Source: Lumbricus rubellus (lineage: Eukaryota > Annelida > Clitellata > Crassiclitellata > Lumbricidae). From it: a stretch of 64,000 bases of DNA. The notes beneath the pieces are model-generated. The model had not been told where the DNA came from and did not search any database. It saw nothing but the letters and a program-made list of their open reading frames with translations. A program made the translations under genes and the position numbers. The DNA is taken from contig OX243825.1 in the NCBI GenBank assembly GCA_945859605.1, positions 1,785,648 to 1,849,647 on the forward strand, written 5' to 3'. Shown here piece after piece: positions 48,601-61,277 of this stretch (positions within the stretch are counted from its first letter, which is position 1; each line of letters begins with the position of its first letter).

Positions 48601-49648
48601 CTATAGCACCACAATCATGATGCCAAAGACTTCATTCAATCGATTGTAACTTCAGAGAAATCGCAAGACTCAAAAATCACACTCCATTGATGATACTGTG
48701 TAACCTCTTCAATCCCAAATGATGTATCTTTATTCATGTGACATTCGTTCAGCCAATACTAAACACATAATCCAATTACCATAATAATTGTAATAATGAT
48801 AATGTTATTATTTTCTAAGCCAAAATTTGACAAGGTTTAGCCAATCAAGACATCTAATTTTCCAGGACCTTTTTTTATCCTGAGAGAACAAATTAAGTCT
48901 ATATTACGCTAAAACACAAAACAATAATAATAATTTTTGTCTGATATTGATGTGTCGTAGACATTCAAAATTAACCATACACAGCAGTTGGGTGTTAATC
49001 AATCTATGATAAAGAACAAATATTAATACTAATAACATTATTCCTGATCTAGATTTAAAATTGCTTATTAATAATCTGACACCGACTGGAAGGATTATTA
49101 TAGATACCTCGGGTAAGAAAACCAACATAATAATAAAATAATATCGATAATTTCGGGAACCTAAAAAACCTGGTTACCTCTTTGCAATCAACAGTCATTG
49201 TTTCAACACTGTTGCCTCCTGCACCACTTCTGTTCAACATCGACTTGACACGTTATAGCCGTTCCAGACGTTCATTCTATTGTCTTCGGACATTTTTTCT
49301 TTCTATTGTCTCCATACATTTTTTCTTTCTATTATCTCCGGACATCTTTTCTTTCTATTATCTCCGGACATCCAAAATTCTTTCAATTGTCTCTGGACAT
49401 CTTTTATGAACTTCGTTTGTTTTAGCTACATCAGTGTAAAACTAGTAATACCCATAATCAATAATAATATAAATAATACCAATAAGTGAACGTCTACAAA
49501 AATAATTACACGTTGAGCAAATATGACGATTGTTGAAGCAGAAAAGGCAAAGTGCGGCGTGAGAACAGATATCAGCGAGCCCTGAGCTTCGGCTTTTGGG
49601 AGGACGGCGATTTGTCGGCGCTAGGCTTTCCCCTTTCACCAACGAAAC
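45690..49648 (-). other. Repeat-poor region downstream of EDEM1; possible long 3'UTR
   Basis: AT-rich, without SINE or LINE copies over 3.5 kb. Minus-strand AATAAA words lie at 46222-46217, near 47490 and near 48733, so a long EDEM1 3'UTR with alternative ends is plausible but unproven. A short 'agatacctcgggtaagaaaac' repeat word is at 49104. Confidence 0.3.
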
Positions 49649-52600
49649 TTAATCGAGACCAACGAGTTGCCGAACTTGTTGCAGATAACGGGACTGGATT
49701 GGAAGAAGATATCGCATTTCGTCTGGTAGTCTTTCACACTGCATCAGAAACAGACATTGTTGCATTCTAATGTTTACACATAATACAATTAGTCATTTAT
49801 ACTGCGCTTTAGGCTAACAGAAACAAGTCTTGCACAATTCTGCTGCAGGGTCATACTTTCACATAATTATTGCTGGACACTTATGTGTTATGTCCATAAG
49901 TGCTTTTAAACTGTTCTTTTTGAATGTATGTGTCCATGCATGTGTGTATTTGTGAGTAAGTAGGTATATTCTTTATAATCCCACTGCATATCAACATCTT
50001 GTTTACATAAAACTAAACATGTTATTCTTGTTTATGCTCACTAGTCGGTCGTAAATAAGTTATACAGAGTGGTCATAGAATAGAAGTAGGATAGGTTAAT
50101 AATTCATAAGGACTGTATTAATAAACTTTGGGTTCTTGATGTTTATAGCTAATAAGTTACGCTTAATTACTAGCACAGTATAAATAACAAACAGTACATC
50201 GACCTCGTGGTATAGACGTGCTTTGTAGGCTGATATTAGCGCCAATGTATTGAAGGCCATCTGTTCTGTTAGTAAATTGATGTTAATGAAGAAAACTGCA
50301 TAAATCTATAACTGGTTGCGGTCTGTCAACCGGATTGTTGAATAAACGAAATTTTAAAAAAATGACATAAATTTACATAACAAAGAGCAGTGGTTCCGTT
50401 CCAACCTTTTTTACTTTAGGGGGTCACAAGGTTAAAATTTAATTAACTAGAAGCATATAAAAATTGTTATGATTGAATCAAAATAGAAGTTTGATGTTAT
50501 TTATAGACGTAAATATAAAATAATTTGTAAATATAAAATAATTTGTAATAGAAAAATATTATGTGTTACATCCTGTCCAAATTGTCAATTTTTCATATAT
50601 TTTTGTTCATTCTTTGATAGATGTGGGCCATTTTTAGGCCTGGCAGGCCATGGATTGGGAACCACTAACATCTATAGAGCCAAGAATGCATAGAGACACA
50701 GAAGAAATTCCCTTACATTACTTGTCGCATTAACGGATCGAGCGTTAACGACGACATTTACTCGACCCTGTTCTTCCGTCGTTCCCTTGGCGTCTGCAGC
50801 GTTTGATTCGGACTCGGCACGACTCGCGTCGTCCTCCCAAGTCTTGCGACGGAAGTCGGCCTTTATCGGGAAGATGTGTCCCTCCGTGGAAAAGATGTAG
50901 CGTGACGTCTCCTTGTTCATGTGATTGTCCTCGTCAAATAACTAACCAGGATATTGCTTCAATAATTATTGTATAGATATGTAAGTAAGTAAGTACAACA
51001 GCACGCATGCAAATATGTATATAATTATGTGCGTAATGTATGCGTGTGGTGTTACATCAATGCATGTAAACATATATACTGAACATTTAGCTATACTTGT
51101 ATAAGGTAAGTAAGTAAGAATAATCTATGTAGTATTTATATATATATAATAGAGCGGTGGTGTAGGGGTAATAATGTTCGGTGTCATTCATTCATTCATT
51201 ATTAGAATTTATATAGCGCCTCTTCAAGAAACTACTCAGAGGCGCTATATAAATGGAGCCGGAAGATTGCCGGTTCGAATCTACCTCAACCTGCATTGTA
51301 GGGACCTTGAGCAAGTCCTTCACTCGCGATTTCTCATGCTTCGGCGTGAGTGGAAATCTTGAAGGGGTGCCATAACAAGTGTTCATACACACATAGGCTA
51401 CATACAATATTACTATAATTGTATCATACCCAGGGCTGAAAATATTATTACATAATTTGCTATTTATTAGATTACCATCAAAGCAGCATACAGAAGATAC
51501 ATGTATATATCTGAACATCCATATATAAATATATTTATGCATATAAACATGTATATGCATACAATGCCATACATGTGTGTATGTATCTATGTCTGCATAT
51601 ATCTCTAAGTAGGTCTATGTCTGCACATCATTTGTCTCAATTGGTCCTTCTCTTTGGAATGCCCTCTCTCCTTCTGTTCGCTCTACACTTCTTTCTGGTA
51701 GTCTCTCCTCTGCTTTGTCTCTTCTCAAAACCTGTTTCTTCTCGCTGGGCCTTGCGCACTGGGAGCGCCTCTGAACGGTTCACCCTACTAGAGGCGCTTT
51801 ATAAATGTTTAAATACAATACAATACAATACAAAAAATGACGTAAGACACTTGACATAATAATCACCTGTCTAAGTACACCCCAGCTCAAGTGGTACTAC
51901 TGGGAGGGTTGGACAGGAGGAGACATTAGCCCTCTTAATCAGACTAACTTAATCAAAGACATGGGTAGCTGCACATATTGACAAAAGTTGTCACTTCTCA
52001 CCCTTGGAAAATTAACACCTATTTTTAGCCACTACTTGATATGTTTTTAACACACTTCTTCACACTAAAAGCACTAATCATACACAAGTGCAACTGAGAA
52101 TTTTAAGATTATAAATCTAAATAAAAGGACCAGTGCTCCTTGTCTCCTGTTTCGCATTCTGCAAGCACCTGCTAAATAAATGTAGCCCCCCCCTTGTGTT
52201 TGGCCCCTCTTGCAAAAGCACCTGCAGACGCAAATAACCCCAAATTACCACCCACCCCCACTGAACCTTTTTACGTTGCCACATGGAAGACACGCTCAAA
52301 CGTGAATCTATGAATTCGACCCTTAGAACAAACTACTCCACACTTTCAGACATTATCACCAATAGGTCAAAGGTCAAAATGAAGGACTTACCAGGAAACT
52401 TGAAATGCAATATAGACAGATAAACCTCTGTACACACTTAGTCATCTAAGAATGCCCAAGTTTACTTTAGACCTCTTTGCCAATGAATGCACTTCAAATC
52501 TTGACAAATTCAACAATGATTAGCTGTTGAGAGGCTCTTAATAATTCATATAGAAAAGGTCAAGATTGAAAAAGGCAAATCTCACCAGGTAGAGGTATTT

Positions 52601-55600
52601 ACAGGTTTCGCCGAGGAAGAAGCTCTCCATTCGATCCTCAAAATCGTTCTTCGTGACGTCGTGCCTCGTGGCAAACCCACACCTATGCAGTAATCGCACG
52701 TCCTTATGTCACACGATCTAATTTAATGACACCAACACAGCATACTAAATGAATTTATTTTATTTACTCAGGCCCTGTCAGCACGTTTACCTTCTTGCGC
52801 GCCCATTAAGGTACGCGGTTAGACCAGCCTAGTAAATACTGTATTTAGAAGGCCGTCGCTAAACACCCCTGCTCCGAAATTGAATAATCAAAGACAAATA
52901 ATAGGTAAAGTGGCATACAACTCAGCATGATAATTATACAGAAAAATAACTAGAGGGTTAGACATTCCTCTCTCTCCCTCCTTTTAAGACAGTTTTATTT
53001 GGCTGTGCTGGGGTTGCGAGCGCCTCTGAGTAGTTCCCTTGAAGAGGTGTTAAAAAGTTCACATAATGAATGAACGTATACAATATACACACACACAGTA
53101 TTACAGACACATACCAGTACGCACACCTACCTATTTGACGCTAACATTTTAGTATTTTCTTTCAACTTGTGAATTGATTTGTACCTTTTATTACCAATTA
53201 TTACTCCAGTTTATTATGATTGTTTTATGTTCCATTGTGCGTCTGCAAATGAAGTAATAAAGAAAATACTTACTTGTAAACAAACACACATACACATACA
53301 GACACACATACGCATAGACACCAACACAGCATACTAAATGAATTTATTTTATTTACTCAGGCTTTCCTCTCTCATCTTAAGACAGTTTTATTTGGCCACG
53401 CTGAAGTTGGGAGCGCCTCTGAGTAGCCCCCTTGAAGAGGCGTTATATAATGAATGAATGAACACACACATACACATGGACACAAATACACATGGACACA
53501 CACACACACACATATATACACACACCAACACACACACACCTACCGTACGCGTGTGTAGTTGTTGAGGCTGTACAGTATGTCCCTTCCGACATGCAGATAG
53601 AACGGATTCTTTGTCGCAAGGTACAGATAGTACGTCGATTCGATCAGCTCTGGCCGCAGCGGATAGAAGGAGACCTCGGGAATCTGGAGATTCCAGTTGT
53701 AGCGTTCTGGAAGACCGTTGAAGCGCTGCCAGATGGCGTAGTAGAATGCATGCGAACAGATCGCCTCCTCCAAATCACCAATTAACACCTGTCGCAGAAG
53801 TAATCAACTCACCTGCGTAACTATGGCAACGAAGCAAGGCAATGCAAAAGATATGTGTATATAAGGAAGGAACTCAGGTAGACAATCCAATCAACGATTG
53901 TGGAACTATAAGTTAGTGCAGACTATTAGCATGCATATCCATGCATGTGCATGTATGTAAGTGTGCATGTATTTACAATGTTTTTGTACATACGAAAGAA
54001 TGATTGTTTATAAACTAAAGTTATTATAATTAAAATTATTAATTATGACATAAAGTCATTATCATAAATAAAGTTATAAGTTACTTATATATAACATTGC
54101 TATAAAATAAAGTTATCACCATAATCATTAATCATTCGTTATTTACTAAAGTTATCATTAGCAGTAGCAGTATCTTCATTTATTTAGAAAAATAAGATTG
54201 TTTGTTAACGTCATTGATCTCACAAGAAAGGTTTGTTTGCAATTCCTAGGGTGAAAATTGTAATTAATTAATAAAAATTATTATTTAACTTCTACTGTGC
54301 TAATGTGTCTCTTACCTGGACGGCTGGCCATGCAGCCTGCAGTGAATCAACCCAGTTGTTTAGCACATCTCCGCTTAACATGTTGACGTTCACGTAAATT
54401 GGTGGAAAACCAGAGCCATGATTACAGTGCTTACGTCTGTAAACAGAACGTAAACAGAATGTAAACAGAACGTAAACGGAATGTAAACAGAATGTAAACA
54501 GAACGTAAACATGAATTCTAAACATAAAAATGGGAGTTAACCAGAAGTTTATTGTCTATTAAAAAAAGCTGGAATCTTTCTGCCTCTCTTTTTTCAACCC
54601 CCTATGCTTTGGCATTTCATCACACTTACATCAGTAAACTTTCATACACTCTGCAGTGCTATGTTGCATAGGCTCTGCATTTTTACAAGTCGCTACAACT
54701 CGTAACAACATCCTGTGACAAAGCTAAAGACTCATCTACAGAACAAAGAAGCATACTCTAATGACGCGTTTTCAGAGCGCATCTGAATTGTTCTGCGTTT
54801 CGAGCAGTGCTAAACAAGTGTTCTTTATCATTTTCATCTTCTTCCTCTAACTTCTCCCTCTCATATCTCTTCACATTATACGCACCATAGAATTAAATCT
54901 GCAAGTATTTCTTCTTTTAACTACACACCGTCATGGTCTCAGTTTTAAGTGCAAACAACTACACACATACCACCATACACTCAACAGGATCAGAGTTTAA
55001 CCCTTTAATGCCGGAGGGTATAGGATTTCCCCTACCATTTACTACCTTCTCGGCATTAAAGGGTTAACAGTAAACCCTACTAAGTTCAAAGTTCACACCA
55101 TGCTTACCCTCGCCGCATGTAAAACTTAATTGATTCGTACGATTCGTTGAATTTCTTCAGCGCGTCTTCGTCGCCGAAAAGAATAAACGACTGCAAAGAA
55201 AACAGATTTCACGTGTACACATCTAAAAATCTATGTTAAAAGCAACGAGAAAAATATTAACCCTGTTACAACACAATGTTAATTTCTACAATTATTAAAA
55301 CAGCATAAAAAAAGATACCATAGAAATGTATTTGACATTGGGCTGTCGATTTTAACAATCAATTAGTTAATTAATTAACTAATGATAAATTAGTTAATTG
55401 TTAAAAGTTCTAGATTCGATTATTTTTTGACTTGCTCTATTTATTTTCTATTTTTTGCCTATTCAATTCCATATTAAACAGAGCAATGAAAATGTGAAAG
55501 TTTTCAGTGAATAACTAAGCAATCATTTTGCATTTGAGGTAAAAACTTAATGATGATGGAAAAAAATCCAAAGATGGCCGCAAAATTAATTGTTACTATT

Positions 55601-58600
55601 TGTTCAACATGCAACTTATCATCCTTAGGCACACATCAAACAATTAATCAATCAATAAATCAATCAATCATTCAATCACACTGGGAATAATGAAACGACC
55701 TTTAAACTCTGAGCAAATACCTTGAGCAGATATTCGTAGAATGAGTCGAGTCCAGCGCCGAGTCCGCTCATCAGACCGACCCATCGCCCGGTCTGGATGT
55801 TAATTACGTTGCCTGAGATAACACAGATGGAAAGTCTCAACTTATGTACATGCAATTCACACAAATAGACTAATGGCCAAAGAAAAAATAATATTTGAAA
55901 CTAGCCAACAGTACGCTATAAAACTGGATCACCGAAAAGTGGTAGATTTAAAAGTCAAAAATAGCTCTCATAAAACACCCAGCAACACAAGACCGAAAAT
56001 TCCGAGGGTAGCCAGCGGAAGCTTCCAGATATTCTGTGAAAATTTCCGCAGGCATCCTATGGGCGTAAAAATTCTCAAAATGAAATTCACAGAAATACTT
56101 GTGAAAAATTCCCAAATATATCCCTTGTAAAAATTCCCGAAAGTACCCTATAAAAATACCTAAACATAAACCATTAAAATTCCCAAAGACACCCGGTGAA
56201 TCCCCAAAGACACCCCGTGAAAATTCCCAAAGATATGCTGTTGAAATTCATGATGGCACCTCTGGAAATTCCCAGAGATTCGGCACAGAAAGTTCTCAAA
56301 ACCACTGAAAATTGTGAACATTTACAAACAGTAAACTTTAAATGCGACTTGCGCAGACCAGACTACATGAAGACAACATACCAAAGAGTCCGGTGACGTT
56401 GCTTCGAAACGACCAGAGTCGCTCGACGGCTCGTTTTGCGACTCCATCGTAGACCGGATCTTTGAGCAGACGACTCAAGAGTCCGAACTCAAGACTTAGC
56501 GTACCCGCTCCAGCTGTACATGTCTCGTTAACGGTGTCTGGTGGAACGCCACTTTGCAAGTTCACCTGCAGGAAGACATGCGCACAGAATATAGTTTAAC
56601 TAGTTAAGTACAGGTTCTCTCTCTTTCTCTGTCTGCCTCTCTTCATGCATTTCCTCGCTGTTCCTGTACATTCACCTTCTCTTCATTTCTATAATTTTGT
56701 TGAGCACTATCAATCAATATACCAATCAACAAATCTCTCTTTCTGTCTATATCTCTCTCTCTGGCTAACTATGAATTCAGTTTTCTGAGCACGCAGCTCA
56801 AAGGCAAGTTTTATAAATTCTTGAAATGAATGACTGAATGAACGATGAAAATTTCATCAATAACAGGGAAATGAAACCAAATCATGAAAATTCCCATAGA
56901 TACCCAGTGAAACATACCCAGTGAAAATTCCCAAAAATTCTCAATGCTATCCAGATAACAAAAATTACGCTGGAGCCAACCAACCCTAGGGTGTGGAATT
57001 CCCGTGGCCGAGTTCTCAAATGCTGGCAGAAGTCGAGAGCCGAGATCATGAGCCATCTGAAGCAGTTCGTCATTGTAGCCAGGGTAAGCCATCGGACCAA
57101 ATGGCTGCATGGGGTCGGTTATTATCATGTGGGCGGACAGCAATGCACCAAGCACTCTGAAATAGACATGGAAATGGCTGCTATAAAATCAATCAATCAT
57201 TTAATGTACAGTATCAATCTATCTATCAATCAAAGCAATCCTTTGTTTTATATTTCTACGGAAAGTTCTACATAGGGCATATTTCCCAAAAAATTTGAAA
57301 TTTTCTACGTATTCTCAAATTACAATTAAATTAAAATTTAAAAAAATTCATTAACAGAAATTAAACTAATCAATTACACTAGTATCACAATTGAACAAGT
57401 TTACACTTACACACATTTACAAATACACTTGCCTACAATTACGTTTGTTCACAATTACACTTGTTTACAATTACACATATTACATACACATATATAAATG
57501 TCTGAAATGAACGAATGAATGAATATACCACTACACACATTTACATTTACTAAATATGCAAAATTCTCAATTGAAACTAGCACATCATTTTAAATTTCTA
57601 TGGACACTCGGGGAATCAGTCTCCTTGAAAAAGTGCTATATAAATTTAGAAATGAATGAATTTATGAATAAATGAATAGATGGGCCTAAGTTGGGTCGTA
57701 CCGTATCGTTGCCTCAAAAATTTGTACTGTACTCGGTTTGTCGAATGAAATTGTTTCGATGACGAGTTTGACGGCTCGCTGGAACTCACTCGCATTTCCC
57801 ATGACCTGAAAATAGATAACGAAAGATAAGAATATTCTTTAATTCACCAATTGCTAACCGCATCTTGATAATGAAAGATTATCAATAATTAGCAAACTCA
57901 GCATTCAGGAAAGCCAACAAGTGTTAATCAAAAAATTAATAATTATCATAGGAAATGAAATATTGAATATTTGTATGAATAGTGTGTTGGCAAGTAAGGG
58001 AGTGTGCTGCGTTATTTTTCTACTGAAGAGAAGCTGTATAAATTGGCAATTTTTTGCAACAACCACCTCATGCCAAAAACCCAGATGACAACCTGGGCAC
58101 CCAATAATGCACCGACCGTCTTATTCTGGTCTAATCCAACCCTTCAGGCTAGAATTATTCCCTCTGGCGAGGGGTCAGCCAAGTCTAGCGCCCAAATTAT
58201 CTTCATGATCTCAACTGCCTACCGACATCCGTATCTTCTCTATGTCTCTTCTTTTTCGTGACAGACATGATCTCCTTGCCCTGCGAGCAAAGACTGTTTT
58301 GGCCAAAACTCAATCTTTTGCCTTCATTGGTCTTGTGCTTTGGAATCAGCTCTCTCCATTGATAAATTCTCAAGTGGTACCCTAAAACATCTTTCCACTG
58401 TCTCAAAACTACTTTATTTTCTCTGGGTCTTTCACACTGGGAGCGCCTCTGATTGGTTGCACACTGTAAGACGCGCTTCTTAAATTATACTATATAATTA
58501 TATTATATAATTACTGTGATGTGAGAGGCGTTTTATAAATCATAGATACAATAGAATATAATAAAAGAATATTCGTTGTTACCGCAAGCGTGTCGAGAGA

Positions 58601-60201
58601 GTCGATGAGCGTCAGACCGTAGTCTCCGAGAACGTCGTTGATGTTAATGTTTGACCTTAGAAAACACAGCAGAGAAAAGAATTTATGCTAAATAGAAAAT
58701 AATCATAGACACTGTAAGAACATTTTAAATAATAATAATGATGAAAATGATTCAATCCAATTTCAATTTTATTTCCTGAACAAACATATTATACAATTAT
58801 GGCAGTACACAATACTACACATAATGATTAACATCATTTGTGGTTGATGATGATATTAATAATAATAATTATAATGAGAGCAAATACTGTATTTAATAAC
58901 TTATTGAGAATTTGATATAGCGCTCCTTCAAGATATCTACTCAGGAGCGCTCCCAATCCAACCCCCCAGTCGAATAAGACAGTCTTGAGAAGAGAAAGAA
59001 ATTAAGTTGAAAGGCCAATAGGTATTTGACGAAGAATGAGTGCACAACACACAGCTGTTTCTTCTTCTGCATGGGTTTTGGCATCGTTGTATACATACAA
59101 ATTGGATCGACGAAAATAATTCTCACTAAATAGAAGTGGATTGATGAAAATAACTTTAATTTAAACGGAAGTGGGATTATTTAATATAGATTCTTGCTCA
59201 AATTTGAGCTGGATTGGTGAAAAATAATTCTTCAATTGTTATGTAAACAGGAGTTCAACTGTAACAAAAGTAATTATTGCTGAAATAAAAACTGGATTGA
59301 TTAAACAAATTCTCGCCTAAAAGGAGGCTGGATTAATGAAAAGGATTCACGAGCAAATAAAAGTCGAATTGGTGAAAAATAATTATTCTTTGCCAGGCAA
59401 ATAATTCAGACCGTTAAAGCGATAGATTACCGAGGACTGGCCACCCACCATCATACACCAAAGTTAAGAAAAACTTCATAACCATCATGGTTCCTCAAAG
59501 CTAACTTAATGTACAGCTCGTCTCTTAAAAAAGAATGTAATTACTTACTTATAATCGACTGCGAAAGTAAACAACTTGAACTTGAACTTGTTTATTGATC
59601 CCAAGAATATCAAACAGACAATTATGCATTCATAATAGTACACAAAGTGATTAATTACAGTTAACAATTACGATGGTAAAGCTTACTGTACAATCATTTC
59701 TGTGAAATGTAGGGAGCAATAGGCTACCCGAAGGGAGTGATCCCACTACTGGGGTCTATTTACCAAGGAAAAAATTCTTTATTATTATATGATAAATGAT
59801 AATATATCAGGAAACAGATGGAAATGGGAGTATTTTTGGAATCAATTAAGTAGTATCAGTGGGATACCTTCCCTCTGCTCAACTTAAAAAAGGAAAAAAT
59901 AAAGACATTCTAACACATGAATTGATTAAAATGTTGCTTACGGATTCGCGTAGTCTGGACCCCGTCCGGTGCAGTGGATCGGATCGAGCTCGTCTTTCGG
60001 AAAGGCATATTTCATGTAGTTGTCGAAACCGAATGTAAACATTTCACGCGTAAGCTCCAACAGCTCACGACGGGTCGACGTAGGGAAGGAACCATATTTT
60101 CGCTCGTACGGATCCCAGAAACGTCCTCGAAAGTCCGCATTTGATCGGATTAACAAGACAGACACGAAAAATGTGCAAAATAATAACCATTTGATTTTCA
60201 T
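49649..60201 (-). CDS. EDEM1: ER degradation-enhancing alpha-mannosidase-like protein 1 (EDEM1), complete, 12 exons
   Basis: Exons (minus): 60201-59942, 58655-58583, 57805-57702, 57156-56985, 56565-56382, 55812-55721, 55190-55108, 54436-54316, 53788-53544, 52682-52586, 50941-50717 and 49738-49649. All phases agree, giving 581 aa (human about 657, longer at the N-terminus). EDEM1 is a glycoside hydrolase 47 protein of the ER lumen that trims or recognises mannose on misfolded glycoproteins for ERAD. It starts with a hydrophobic signal/anchor (residues 5-20). The GH47 acidic residues are all present: IFEATIR (E142), [10 protein letters not shown] (D287), LRPELIEST (E410) and the calcium-site FSTEGHIF (T496). 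The ends [12 protein letters not shown] and QLVGLD separate it from EDEM2 and EDEM3. It has no C-terminal KDEL, as usual for EDEM1. Confidence 0.96.
51153..51390 (+). repeat. Rearranged SINE family A copy, in EDEM1 intron 10
   Basis: The head 'gagcggtggtgtaggggta' is separated from 'tggagccggaagattgccgg' by about 65 bp that contain an orphan tail ('tatatagcgcctcttcaagaaactactcagaggcgc') next to (ATTC)n. The rest of the SINE is normal. It looks like a tail piece inserted into a SINE head. Confidence 0.65.
51620..51838 (+). repeat. L2-type LINE 3' end, in EDEM1 intron 10
   Basis: Encodes [18 protein letters not shown] in the displaced frame of the SLWNALS block. It then has 'cgcactgggagcgcctctg' and '...actagaggcgctttataaatg' and an (AATAC)n tail. 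Confidence 0.75.
52728..53462. repeat. Local duplication in EDEM1 intron 9
   Basis: A 44-bp stretch starting 'caccaacacagcatactaaa' occurs at about 52729-52772 and again at 53318-53362. Both are followed, at different distances, by the LINE tail 'taagacagttttatttggc' (52985; 53375). The second copy is more compact and ends in (AATG)n. Confidence 0.75.
54430..54515. repeat. AAACAGAACGT tandem repeat at EDEM1 exon 8 acceptor
   Basis: About seven units of 'gtaaacagaac/at' directly upstream (gene sense) of exon 8. On the minus strand it is 'gttctgtttac', so it supplies the pyrimidine-rich tract and several potential acceptor AGs. Confidence 0.8.
54997..55067. mobile_element. 71-bp palindromic MITE, piggyBac-like, copy 2 (EDEM1 intron 7)
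   Basis: TTAACCCTTTAATGCCG at the left, CGGCATTAAAGGGTTAA at the right; the same length and sequence as 7187-7257 but inverted in the middle. TTAA borders are present. Confidence 0.75.
56010..56310. repeat. Degenerate 'gtgaaaattcccaaagatac' repeats, EDEM1 intron 5
   Basis: Around ten loose units of TGAAAATTCCCAAAGATAC type, period about 20-30. A second cluster is at 56845-56945 in intron 4, so the unit is dispersed in this gene. Confidence 0.65.
58010..58560 (+). repeat. L2-type LINE 3' end, in EDEM1 intron 2
   Basis: Longer fragment with broken frames: [20 protein letters not shown], then [16 protein letters not shown] (the LWN block), then '...ctgggagcgcctctgattgg...gcgttttataaatcatag'. 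Ends with (AATAC)n-like sequence 23 bp from the exon 2 donor. Confidence 0.7.
58910..58990 (-). repeat. Orphan LINE/SINE tail, in EDEM1 intron 1
   Basis: 'tatagcgctccttcaagatatctactcaggagcgctcc' is the inverse of the shared tail. Confidence 0.5.
59069..59431 (+). mobile_element. Dispersed tandem-repeat-bearing element, copy 3 (EDEM1 intron 1)
   Basis: Starts 'gcatgggttttggcatcg' and ends 'gttaaagcgatagattacc'. About eight degenerate units of 'ctaaatagaagtggattgat...gaaaataattctt' lie between. Confidence 0.72.
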
Positions 60202-61190
60202 TATTTAAACCGAGGAAACTATCGCGGATTACTATCTAATTTAATAGCGAACACTAGCTATCGACTTTTTAATAGTAGTGTCGCGAATCTATGTTTACGT
60301 TACGTATATCTATGTTTTGCAACACATCATCAGAAAAATAGAGAAAAATACGTGGGATATATTTAAGGAGGCATGAAACTCGCTCTTAAAATTTCAGTAT
60401 AGTTGCTAACTCAGACACAGATGTCGCCACGCTACAGTCCGTTATTCATTCATTCATTTGGACATTTATATAGCGCTCCTTTATCCGGGCTTGGGACTGG
60501 CACTGGCAGAGTGCAACCAGTGGCGGTGTTAGGCTTAGAAGGGCAAGAAGGCAATTAAGCTTTATAAGTTTTCGTATCACAGAATTTTAATAAGCACTTC
60601 ACGCTCACTCGAATGTGTACGTGTGTTTATGTTACTTGACCGTCTAGTCTGCCTTGACCAATTCAATCAATTACATAATTATGTCTATATAGTACCATGT
60701 CTGGACTCTAAAACGCGGATGACAATTAGGACTGTAATTGTCCAAAATGAAGAATATTCTCGCCTTATAACGTGTTATACTTAGACACCTTAAAAACGAG
60801 TTTCACGAAAGCTATGTATTCAATCGTCGCCTTACCCAACCATTACGATCACAGAATTATTCCGCAAGGCTATATCAAACAGCGACGTTAAACTGCAACT
60901 AGGCCTACTTACTTACGCGACCAAATGTCGCATCACAAACACGAACAGCTACAACCGCTCATGCATGCATAATAAAGACTGAAACACACTACATTATATA
61001 TATAGGCCTACTTATTATATACAAATAGGGCCTACACATACATACATAGGCCTACGACATGCATTCATACATGTATGCAATCATACATGCATGCATACAT
61101 ACATTCACACACATACATGCATGGGCCTAACATGCATACGTATCATACATAATAGCTTACATTCACACATTCACACACACACGCACACAA
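60202..61190. other. Region upstream of EDEM1; nothing coding seen
   Basis: An orphan tail is at 60462-60535 and CATA-rich microsatellite at 61020-61180. The EDEM1 promoter should lie at the left end, but no core motif is clear. Confidence 0.3.
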
Positions 61191-61277
61191 CGAATGGCTG
61201 CAACCTTTGGTGCTAATGAAGACAGGTTGTGTCGATGTCTTGGGCTTGGCATTCCCATAGATGGCTGTCCGAAACAA

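Noticed and set aside
49552..49770. 72-codon plus-strand frame
   Set aside because: It covers the last EDEM1 exon on the other strand and shows no domain of its own.
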